From Prevotella sp. CAG:485 (GTDB taxonomy: Bacteria; Bacteroidota; Bacteroidia; Bacteroidales; Muribaculaceae), in assembly GCA_000437495.1 (NCBI GenBank), contig FR897860.1, positions 1-22,479 on the forward strand: a DNA stretch of 22,479 bases, read 5' to 3'. Positions 1-7,221 of this stretch are shown here, piece after piece. The notes under the pieces were generated by a model. That model was given only the letters and a program-made list of their open reading frames with translations, was not told the DNA's origin and did no database searches. Position numbers and translations under genes: made by a program. How positions within the stretch are numbered: position 1 is the first letter of the stretch; each line of letters opens with the position of its first letter.

Positions 1-20
1 AAAAATCAAATAATAGAACC

Positions 21-34
21 TCCCTTAAAAGGGA
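21..34. repeat. Small palindrome upstream of the alpha-2-macroglobulin gene
   Basis: A perfect inverted repeat with arms TCCCTT and AAGGGA around a central AA. It lies just upstream of a promoter-like TAATTTTG box, between where the -33 and -7 elements would fall, so it could be an operator. It could also be the end of a terminator for a gene outside the window, but no T-run follows it. The function is an inference from position only. Confidence 0.35.
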
Positions 35-39
35 AAATG

Positions 40-47
40 TAATTTTG
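40..47 (+). promoter_or_regulatory. Possible Bacteroidota -7 box for the alpha-2-macroglobulin gene
   Basis: TAATTTTG matches the Bacteroidota -7 consensus TAnnTTTG exactly and ends 19 bases before the ATG at 67. No TTTG is present about 20 bases upstream, where the -33 element is expected, so the call rests on one box. Transcription from here would leave a leader of only about 10-15 bases. Confidence 0.4.
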
Positions 48-66
48 TAAACCAAATCCGATTGCT

Positions 67-3000
67 ATGAAGAAAATCATAATTTTGCTGTTGGCGCTTG
101 CGCTGCCTCTATTTTTTATGGCAGCAGCCAAGACGCCGGCAAAAGCACCGAAAAACACTTTCTATAAGCCTGATTTCGCTTTTCCGAAGACGGTGGAGAA
201 AAATGCGCGCGCCATGCTCGACCGCTCTCTGCCGTCGGACCCGGAAACGGCTGTTAAAGCGCTTATTCAGATTATCGTGTCGCAGTCGGCCGTTTCCTCC
301 GACAGCTTCAGCCGGTCGATGCAGCTGAGCGATTCAGTGGCTCGGTTGCTCCCTTCGCCATGGAAGAATGTGGTAAGGCTGCTGCAATCGAGGGCTTATT
401 ACGAATATTACAACTCCGAATTCACCTTCCGCGAACGCCGACTGCCTGCCGACGGACCTGTTCCCAACGATGTGGCTGCCTGGAGCGCCAATATGTTCGC
501 CAACAAAATTATGCAGCTGACGCAGGAGGCTCTGTCGCCGGCCGACGAATTGCAGAAATGCCCTATCGCTACTATAAAAGGTGTGCTGAAGGGTTACACA
601 GACCGCACTGAGAAGTATATGCCGTGGGTATATGACTTTTTGGCTGAACAGGCGCTGGAATATCTTTCGCCGTTTACCGACAGCCGCACTGTGATACCTT
701 TCACCACCAATCCGGAGAATCTGTCAACAACGGGCGCCAAAGCGTCGGTGATGCGCAGCAATATCTACTCGTCGCTGCTCACCGCCAACGCCGGATATGA
801 CGATGCCTTAGCACTCAGCTGCCGGCAACAGGCTTCGCTGAAGGGCTCAGATGCCGGTCCGATTCTCTTTGACGCTCTGCAGAAGCTGAAGGACTCGCCC
901 GCTTCGTTGATTATTCTTCAAGCTCTTGCCGGGTATGTAACCGACGATGAAGAAAGCATTAACCCTGACCAAAAATTCCGCCTCAGCCGCAAAGAGTTTT
1001 ATGCTCTGTGCAGTGAGGCGGTGAGCCGTTTCCCGGACGCCGATTACACCAACGCCGTAAAACAGTGTCTGCTCAACATGAACCGGGTGAACATTCAAAT
1101 CACCCCACAAAGCAACTACAAGGCAGGCGGCGATGTGAGGGCATTGCTCAAAAGTAGCAATGCAACCGATTTCTACGTGCTTTTGGTGAAGGTGGCCGAC
1201 AGCGACGCCAAAACGTACGTCAGCAACAAAGCCATACGCAAGGGGCAAATCATAGCCTCAAAACATATCAGCCTCAACGGCACCGTTCCCTTCACCGATA
1301 CGCTGTCTGTGGTCTTTCCTGACGTATCTTCCGGTTATTACGCCATAGTGCCTTCCACCTCCGCGTCGATGGCTAATGTGTTGGGACTGCCGGCCGACGG
1401 CTCCTCCTCGCTTATTCGTGTGGGGAACCTCTCGGCGTTCACCACTTACTCCTCAACAGGCACCATGAAGCCCGTGATTTATGTGGTTGATGTGGCCACA
1501 GCCAAGCCCGCTCCCGGCATAGCGGTAAAACAGTATGCCGACTATTACCCCGATCGCGACAAGCTGATAAAATCAGGCAAAACCAACAATGAGGGGGCGG
1601 TGGAAATAGCTGACAACAGGACGCGCATGGTGATTGGAGAAGGCAATGAGAAATTCGTCATAGGCTCTTACTCATACTCCAACAACAGCACCCCCGTAAC
1701 TAATGTATGTGCGCAGATTCTCACCGACAGGTCTGTGTATCATCCGGCCGACACCGTTGGCTTCTCGGTGATTCTGTACAAAAATACCGGCAATGACAAC
1801 CGTCCGCTGCCCCGCAATGCCTTCAAGGTGAGTCTGCGGAATGTGAACAACACCGTGGTAGACACCCTTAGGCTCACCACCGACGAATATGGTCGTGCGT
1901 CGGGCAAACTGATATTGCCCAAAGACGGTGTGTTGGGCAATAACCGCATACTGATAGAGAAAGAAGGCCGATTCACAGCTTCGGAATCGGTGATGGTGGC
2001 CGAGTATAAGGCACCTACATTCTTTGTGGAGCTCGACAGTATAGCACCCGACTATCAGCCGGGTCAGGAAATCAGCATCGGCGGTTTTGCCCGCACATAC
2101 AGCGGCATGCCGGTGGCAAATGCCAATGTGGATTTGCAGATTACTTACCGCCCGTTGCGCTGGTGGTTCTACGGAGGCGATGAAGCCTCATACGGCACGT
2201 CGGCTAAGACGGATGGCAACGGCAGATTCATCTTTACGCTGCCCACCGCCAATCTGCAGGGCACTCGTTTTGCCAACGGCGTCTTTGAGGTAAAAGCCAC
2301 TGCCACCTCCCAGGCAGGCGAGAGCCAGGAGAGCGAGGCGGAGTTCTTCTGCCTCGGCAATGCTTACCGAATGGACATCAGCATACCCTCGCGGCTGCTT
2401 ATCTCCGAAAAGCCACTGAAAGGCTCTGTAAAGGTGATGAACGCGGCCGGCACGCAGCAAGCTCTCAAGGTGAATTATGCGGTAACCAACACTGCCGACA
2501 ACAAAGAGGTGGCCAAAGGCTCATTCCTCTCACCTGCCTTCGAGCTGCCGGTGGAAGCGCTGAAATCAGGCAAGTATAAATTCTGTTTTACCCTGGATGC
2601 CGACACCACGGTAAAGGCTCAGCGCGAAATTGTGCTCTACCGCACCTCCGATAAACAACCGCCCTTTGCCACCGCACTCTGGCTCCCCGAAACATCTGTA
2701 ACGGCTTCTCTGCGTGCCAAGTCGGTGAAGATTACTGTGGGTGAAAGTTACAAGGGTGCTATTCTCTGTCAGATAGCCTCAGACAAGGGACTCATCTCGC
2801 GCCAATGGGTTTATCCTGCCGGGAAAAATATTCAGATAGAGGCTCCGGTGCCGGCCGATAACTCGCGCACGTTTGTCAGCTTCACCGCCACAAATGGTTT
2901 CAACATCACCACCAAGACTGTTACCATTGAGCCGTATTCGGCGAAGGAGGCTCTTGAGGTGGAAGTAGTTACCTTCCGCGACAAACTGGTGCCGAACACT

Positions 3001-5739
3001 CCGGAGAAATGGACTTTCCGCTTCCGCAACACGCTGCAAAAGGAAACGGGACACATACCGGCCTTCGCCGTGATGACAGACAAAGCTCTGAACGCCATCT
3101 GTCCGTTCAGCTGGAGCATGTATCTCTCGGAGGGTTACTATTCGCCTCTGCAGGTCAACTCCTACAACCTTCCGTATGCTTCCTGGAGCTATGCAAAGCG
3201 TGGTAAGTCGTTGGATGTCTTCCGCTTCAGCAATCCGCGAATCTATACCTACAATAGGTCCTTGTACTCAGCTCCGCGCAAATACTACCTCCGCGGGAAA
3301 ATGGCTATGGCCACCGGCAGCGTTGCCAACCTCATGGCCGTTCAGGACGAGGCCAAAGAAGCCGAAGCTGCTCCGATGTATGATGCAGCATTAAATGTAG
3401 AATCAGCACACGAGGCCAATGACGAGGGACGTAAAATTGAGCCTAAAGCTGAAGTTCAGACCACTTCTCAGCAGGAAACTTGGCGTGCGGCGGAGTATCC
3501 GGTGGCCTTCTTCAAGCCTACTCTTCTCTCTGACTCCAACGGCAATCTCGACATATCTTTCCTTGTGCCCGATTTCAACACTACATGGCAGTTCCAGCTG
3601 CTTGGTTACGACTCTACGCTCAATCTGGCCCAAACCACGAAATTTGCCGTTGCCTCGAAACCCGTCATGGTGCAGATGACTGCTCCCCGTTTCTTGCGCA
3701 CCGGCGACAAGGTGGAACTGCGCGCGACAGTATATAATAACAGTGAAGAGGAACAGAACATCAAGGCCTCGTTCAATGTGGTGAATCCGTTCACCAACTC
3801 TCTTGTGGCCGAGCCGGCAGGGTCGGAAATAACGCTGCCGGCAAATGGAAGCGGCATCATCACTTCCATCTTCACGGTGCCTGCCGATGTGCAAATGGTG
3901 ATGTTGCAGGCGAGAGCCACAGCCGGTCGTTTTACCGACGGCGAACAGGTGGCTGTGGGTATTCTCCCGTCGTCGGAGCCGGTAACAGAAGCCACTGACT
4001 TTTACCTCGACCCGGCGCAGAAGGAATTCTCCATACAGCTTCCGCAGTATAAGGATGGGGAGGTAACGCTGCAATATTGCAACAACCCTGTGTGGTATTG
4101 CCTCACAGCGCTGCCTGAAATATCGGAGCCTAAATCAGACAATCTGCTTAGCCTCATCTATGCTTACTTCGGCAATGCTTTGTCGTCGGGTCTGGCCAAC
4201 CAATATCCGGTTATCCGCGAGGCGCTGACGCTGTGTAGCAATGACAAAAGCAGTGATTCGCCCCTCATCTCAGCTCTTCAGCGCAACAGCCAACTCAAGA
4301 CTCTGGCTCTTGAAAATACCGTCTGGCTGCAAAATGCTCAGGGCGAAACCATGCGAATGGCTCAGCTCATCAATCTGCTCGACACCGCCACCAACCGCGC
4401 CACTCAACAGCGCATCATCGCCAAGATAAAGAATCTGCAGACGCCGGAGGGCGGCTGGCAATGGATGCCGCAAATGGATCCGTCGCTCTATCTCACGTCG
4501 AATGTGTTGCTCTATCTGGGTCAGCTGAAGCAGATGAACTGTCTGCCCTCCGACGCCGCCATCAAACCGATGACGGAGAAGGCCCTCTCTTTCTGCGACA
4601 AGGAAGTGCTCGACATTTACAACCGGTCGGTGCGCCACAATGAGCCTTTCCCCCTCAACACTATGCTGAGTTATTTCTACATCCGCAGCTTCTATCAGCA
4701 ACCTGCAAAGGGTGATTTGGCAAAGCTGTCGACCCGCACAATGCAGAATCTGCGCAAGAAATGGCGCATTCTCGACGTTTACGACCTTGCCACCGCTGCC
4801 ATGTTGTTGCATCGTTCGGGCGATGACGCCACGTCTAAGCTGATTCTTGAATCGCTGCGTCAGCACACAAGCTCCAAACCCGGAAAGGGTATATGGTTCG
4901 ACAATATCCGGTCGGCATTCAACAGCGGCGGCACTCTGTTGTGTACTGCTCAGGTACTGGAGGCTTTTGCCGAAATAGAGCCCAAAGCGGCTGAGATAGA
5001 CGGCATTCGCCAATGGCTTGTAGTACAGCGGCAGGCGCAGGACTGGGGCGATAACCGCAATCTGTCAGAAGTTATTCATGCCATCCTCACAAGCGGAACA
5101 AACTGGACTCGCCCGTCTGACCCGGCTGTTGTGTCGTTGGACGGCAAAGTGCTTAAGCCCTCGCGGTTCCAGACTCTGACAGGTGAATTTGTGATGCCGC
5201 TTAATGCCGCTGAGGCTTCGGCAAAGGTTCTCTCTATTGAGAAACCGGGCGACAATCCGTCTTGGGGCGGTGTCATCAGCAAATTCATTCAGCCTGTGGC
5301 GGAAGTTAAAGATGCAAAGGTTGAGGACCTCTCTATTACTAAAGATGTGTATGTGATTCGTGTAACCGACGCGGGCGAGCAGGCGATAAGGACGGATTCG
5401 CTGAAGGTTGGCGACCGTGTCCGTGTTACGCTGACGTTAACCGCCGGCAGAGACCTTGAGTATGTGGCGGTAACCGACCAACGCGCCGCCTGCATGGAAC
5501 CGGCCGACCAACTGCCTCATTACAGCTATCAGGATGGCGCCGGCTATTACTACGAGCCTCGAAATTCGCAAACTAACTTCTTTATAAATTATCTGCTACG
5601 AGGAGTGCATACTCTCACCTACGACTGTTATGTGCAACAGTCAGGCCACTTTGCCTTGGGCATCGCCACGGCTCAAAGCCAATATGCGCCGCTTATAGTG
5701 GCTCATTCTTCGGGTCAAACGCTTCAGGTCGCCGAATAG
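67..5739 (+). CDS. Alpha-2-macroglobulin family protein, thioester-less
   Basis: A large exported protein of 1890 residues. The first 20 or so residues form a signal peptide (MKK, then a hydrophobic stretch). No lipobox cysteine follows it, so it is probably periplasmic or secreted rather than a lipoprotein. A macroglobulin-type domain begins near residue 553 (TDRSVYHPADTV). A flexible Glu/Ala-rich stretch (about 1082-1139) resembles a bait region and precedes the typical block FFKPTLLSDSNG and PDFNTTW. An alpha/alpha toroid domain follows, with LQTPEGGW at 1457-1464, and the C-terminus is a receptor-binding-like domain (RDLEYVAVTDQRAA). The CxEQ thioester is missing: the expected place, after ALPEISEP near residue 1348, has no Cys-Gly-Glu-Gln. 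Family members trap proteases or guard the periplasm, but without the thioester covalent capture is unlikely. The gene stands alone, with its own terminator, and has no evident link to the respiratory genes downstream. The family is sure, the role is not. Confidence 0.9.
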   Translation: MKKIIILLLALALPLFFMAAAKTPAKAPKNTFYKPDFAFPKTVEKNARAMLDRSLPSDPETAVKALIQIIVSQSAVSSDSFSRSMQLSDSVARLLPSPWKNVVRLLQSRAYYEYYNSEFTFRERRLPADGPVPNDVAAWSANMFANKIMQLTQEALSPADELQKCPIATIKGVLKGYTDRTEKYMPWVYDFLAEQALEYLSPFTDSRTVIPFTTNPENLSTTGAKASVMRSNIYSSLLTANAGYDDALALSCRQQASLKGSDAGPILFDALQKLKDSPASLIILQALAGYVTDDEESINPDQKFRLSRKEFYALCSEAVSRFPDADYTNAVKQCLLNMNRVNIQITPQSNYKAGGDVRALLKSSNATDFYVLLVKVADSDAKTYVSNKAIRKGQIIASKHISLNGTVPFTDTLSVVFPDVSSGYYAIVPSTSASMANVLGLPADGSSSLIRVGNLSAFTTYSSTGTMKPVIYVVDVATAKPAPGIAVKQYADYYPDRDKLIKSGKTNNEGAVEIADNRTRMVIGEGNEKFVIGSYSYSNNSTPVTNVCAQILTDRSVYHPADTVGFSVILYKNTGNDNRPLPRNAFKVSLRNVNNTVVDTLRLTTDEYGRASGKLILPKDGVLGNNRILIEKEGRFTASESVMVAEYKAPTFFVELDSIAPDYQPGQEISIGGFARTYSGMPVANANVDLQITYRPLRWWFYGGDEASYGTSAKTDGNGRFIFTLPTANLQGTRFANGVFEVKATATSQAGESQESEAEFFCLGNAYRMDISIPSRLLISEKPLKGSVKVMNAAGTQQALKVNYAVTNTADNKEVAKGSFLSPAFELPVEALKSGKYKFCFTLDADTTVKAQREIVLYRTSDKQPPFATALWLPETSVTASLRAKSVKITVGESYKGAILCQIASDKGLISRQWVYPAGKNIQIEAPVPADNSRTFVSFTATNGFNITTKTVTIEPYSAKEALEVEVVTFRDKLVPNTPEKWTFRFRNTLQKETGHIPAFAVMTDKALNAICPFSWSMYLSEGYYSPLQVNSYNLPYASWSYAKRGKSLDVFRFSNPRIYTYNRSLYSAPRKYYLRGKMAMATGSVANLMAVQDEAKEAEAAPMYDAALNVESAHEANDEGRKIEPKAEVQTTSQQETWRAAEYPVAFFKPTLLSDSNGNLDISFLVPDFNTTWQFQLLGYDSTLNLAQTTKFAVASKPVMVQMTAPRFLRTGDKVELRATVYNNSEEEQNIKASFNVVNPFTNSLVAEPAGSEITLPANGSGIITSIFTVPADVQMVMLQARATAGRFTDGEQVAVGILPSSEPVTEATDFYLDPAQKEFSIQLPQYKDGEVTLQYCNNPVWYCLTALPEISEPKSDNLLSLIYAYFGNALSSGLANQYPVIREALTLCSNDKSSDSPLISALQRNSQLKTLALENTVWLQNAQGETMRMAQLINLLDTATNRATQQRIIAKIKNLQTPEGGWQWMPQMDPSLYLTSNVLLYLGQLKQMNCLPSDAAIKPMTEKALSFCDKEVLDIYNRSVRHNEPFPLNTMLSYFYIRSFYQQPAKGDLAKLSTRTMQNLRKKWRILDVYDLATAAMLLHRSGDDATSKLILESLRQHTSSKPGKGIWFDNIRSAFNSGGTLLCTAQVLEAFAEIEPKAAEIDGIRQWLVVQRQAQDWGDNRNLSEVIHAILTSGTNWTRPSDPAVVSLDGKVLKPSRFQTLTGEFVMPLNAAEASAKVLSIEKPGDNPSWGGVISKFIQPVAEVKDAKVEDLSITKDVYVIRVTDAGEQAIRTDSLKVGDRVRVTLTLTAGRDLEYVAVTDQRAACMEPADQLPHYSYQDGAGYYYEPRNSQTNFFINYLLRGVHTLTYDCYVQQSGHFALGIATAQSQYAPLIVAHSSGQTLQVAE

Positions 5740-5770
5740 CAGGGTCTGCATGGCAGATTCAGAAATTGTG

Positions 5771-5834
5771 TGCCATAAAGGAGAGAGCGGCGTTTAAAGC
5801 ACGCCTTCGACATCCTTTATGGCAAACCTTTTTT
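5771..5834 (+). terminator. Intrinsic terminator after the macroglobulin gene
   Basis: Two perfect 12-base arms, TGCCATAAAGGA (5771-5782) and TCCTTTATGGCA (5813-5824), enclose a second smaller hairpin (GGCGT 5789-5793, ACGCC 5801-5805). Six T residues follow at 5829-5834. Hairpin plus T-run, 31 bases after the stop codon, is the layout of a Rho-independent terminator. It separates the macroglobulin gene from the respiratory cluster. Confidence 0.75.
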
Positions 5835-6052
5835 AATGTGCAGCGGTTAATACAGCGGCTCTCCCTTCTCCCCAATCGGGCAAATTAAATGTTAAAAAAA
5901 CTAACAATGTAAATGTTAAAGAAGTTGGAAATTTGAGTACGAATAGAAATTAGCCACAATCCACAATCCCTTATCAGGTTATGCCTCATTAAATTCATTG
6001 CAAATTGAATTAAAAATATGCTGTAAAACATATAGTTGCTATTTCAGGAATA

Positions 6053-6084
6053 TTTGCATAGTCAAAAAAAAAGTACTAACTTTG
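6053..6084 (+). promoter_or_regulatory. Bacteroidota-type promoter of the nuo-atp cluster
   Basis: TTTG at 6053-6056 and TAACTTTG at 6077-6084 are separated by 20 bp, which fits the Bacteroides sigma-ABfr consensus TTTG-N19-21-TAnnTTTG. Transcription should start near 6090, giving a leader of about 68 bases before the nuoA ATG. No comparable promoter was seen in the spacers between the genes downstream, so this is the best candidate to drive the whole cluster. Confidence 0.8.
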
Positions 6085-6094
6085 CGGTGAATTT

Positions 6095-6116
6095 TGTGGG
6101 TCGTCATAGACTCACA
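6095..6116 (+). other. Stem-loop at the 5' end of the nuoA leader
   Basis: TGTGGGTC (6095-6102) pairs with GACTCACA (6109-6116) over eight base pairs, one of them G-U, around the six-base loop GTCATA. It would lie within the first few bases of the transcript made from the 6053-6084 promoter. Stem-loops at this place are known to protect long mRNAs from decay in other bacteria; that role is only inferred here. Confidence 0.5.
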
Positions 6117-6158
6117 CTAAATCACGATAGAATCTAACCATAACAGAATAACGATTTT

Positions 6159-6530
6159 ATGGATTTGTTGTTAAGAATTGGCAATGGCACTTTGGCCATA
6201 ACAGCGGTGCTCACAGGCATCGGCCTGGTGTTCGCCGCCCTGCTGATTGCCAAGTTAATAGCGCCCCGGTCTTTCTCGTCAAAAAAAGCTGATCCCTACG
6301 AGTGCGGTATTCCCACGCGTGGTGACTCAATGGTTCAATTCAAGGCCGGTTACTACATATTCGCAATCCTCTTCCTCATCTTCGATGTGGAGACTGTGTT
6401 CCTCTATCCCTGGGCCACTATTACCAAAGGTCTGGGCACGCAGGGCCTTCTCTGCATCGGCATTTTCCTGTTAGTCTTAGTATTAGGCCTGGCTTACGCC
6501 TGGAGAAAGGGTGCTTTGAAATGGCAGTAA
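6159..6530 (+). CDS. nuoA: NADH-quinone oxidoreductase (complex I) subunit A
   Basis: A small membrane subunit of 123 residues, the normal length for NuoA. It has three hydrophobic segments and the family hallmarks ADPYECGIPTRG in the loop after the first helix and FLIFDVETVFLYPW, whose acidic residues line the quinone-proton junction of the membrane arm. NuoA helps join the membrane arm to the peripheral arm near the quinone site. It is the first gene of the cluster, 75 bases after the -7 box of the promoter. Its last ten bases overlap the start of nuoB, which suggests coupled translation. No Shine-Dalgarno sequence is visible before the ATG, as is common in Bacteroidota. Confidence 0.97.
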   Translation: MDLLLRIGNGTLAITAVLTGIGLVFAALLIAKLIAPRSFSSKKADPYECGIPTRGDSMVQFKAGYYIFAILFLIFDVETVFLYPWATITKGLGTQGLLCIGIFLLVLVLGLAYAWRKGALKWQ

Positions 6531-7141
6531 AGAATCCCCATATCAAGTCGATGAAGCATGAAGACTTCAAAGACAACGAATACATTGAGAAACTGGTAGA
6601 CGAACTCAACTCAACCGGCGCCAACGTGGTTGTGGGCATGTTTGACGAACTTATCAATTGGGGGCGCGCAAACTCGCTGTGGCCTCTCTGCTTCGGCACG
6701 TCATGCTGCGCTATCGAATTCATGTGCCTCGGCGCTGCCCGCTACGACATGGCTCGATTCGGTTTCGAGGTGGCTCGTAACTCGCCCCGTCAGGCCGACT
6801 ACATCATGGTGCAGGGCACAATCGTGCATCGCATGGCTCCCGTATTGCGCCGTCTGTATGAGCAGCTCGCCGAACCCAAATATGTGATTGCCTGCGGCGG
6901 TTGCGCTGTCAGCGGAGGCCCGTTCAAAAACTCATACTGCGTGCTCCAGGGCGTTGACAAAATTCTCCCTGTTGATGTATATGTGCCCGGATGTCCACCG
7001 CGTCCCGAGGCAATGTTCTACGGCCTGATGCAGCTGCAGCGTAAGATTAAGGTGCAGAAATTCTTCGGCGGCGCAAACCGCAAGGAAAAAATTCAGGAAT
7101 TTTTTGCCCAGCATCCAGAGGACCAAAAAGCTATGCAATAA
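6521..7141 (+). CDS. nuoB: Complex I subunit B, iron-sulfur cluster N2 protein
   Basis: NuoB (206 residues) carries the [4Fe-4S] cluster N2, which passes electrons to quinone. All four ligands are visible: the tandem pair C62-C63 in TSCCAIEF, C128 in GGCAVSGG and C158 in VPGCPPRPEA. The last motif is close to the PROSITE signature of the 20-kDa complex I subunit. The ATG at 6521 is favoured because the protein then has the family's usual N-terminal length and overlaps the end of nuoA by ten bases. The C-terminal 30 or so residues, after KVQKFFGG, are polar and variable. The gene is followed by an 80-base spacer containing a perfect hairpin before nuoCD. Confidence 0.97.
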   Translation: MAVKNPHIKSMKHEDFKDNEYIEKLVDELNSTGANVVVGMFDELINWGRANSLWPLCFGTSCCAIEFMCLGAARYDMARFGFEVARNSPRQADYIMVQGTIVHRMAPVLRRLYEQLAEPKYVIACGGCAVSGGPFKNSYCVLQGVDKILPVDVYVPGCPPRPEAMFYGLMQLQRKIKVQKFFGGANRKEKIQEFFAQHPEDQKAMQ

Positions 7142-7147
7142 CATTTA

Positions 7148-7202
7148 CAGTTCACAAGGCATCATCAGCAACACAATCAGCCGATATGCAGCTTGTGAAC
7201 TG
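7148..7202 (+). repeat. Inverted repeat (hairpin) in the nuoB-nuoCD spacer
   Basis: CAGTTCACAAG (7148-7158) and CTTGTGAACTG (7192-7202) are perfect 11-base complements. The stem can be extended past a two-base bulge by GCAT (7159-7162) with ATGC (7186-7189). It begins six bases after the nuoB stop and ends 19 bases before the nuoCD ATG. No T-run follows, so it is not a standard terminator. It may stabilise or process the mRNA, which is an inference. Confidence 0.6.
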
Positions 7203-7221
7203 AGAATTATTAGTTGACACA

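Larger units (their letters stand above)
5740..6158. other. Gene-free spacer between the macroglobulin gene and nuoA
   Basis: This 419-bp spacer holds no convincing gene. From left to right it contains a nested hairpin terminator (5771-5834), an AT-rich stretch with an imperfect tandem repeat (AAATGTTAAA at 5887-5896 and 5911-5920), the nuo promoter (6053-6084) and the nuoA leader with a stem-loop (6095-6116). Nothing was recognised from about 5940 to 6050. Confidence 0.8.

Noticed and set aside
3403..5013. Long antisense open frames inside the macroglobulin gene (223 and 247 codons)
   Set aside because: They lie opposite a well-supported gene, have no recognisable motifs and show the composition expected from its third-codon bias.
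5889..5936. Two tandem mini-frames encoding MLKKLTM and MLKKLEI
   Set aside because: They follow from a ten-base direct repeat in AT-rich DNA, lie between a terminator and the next promoter, and have no visible promoter of their own.
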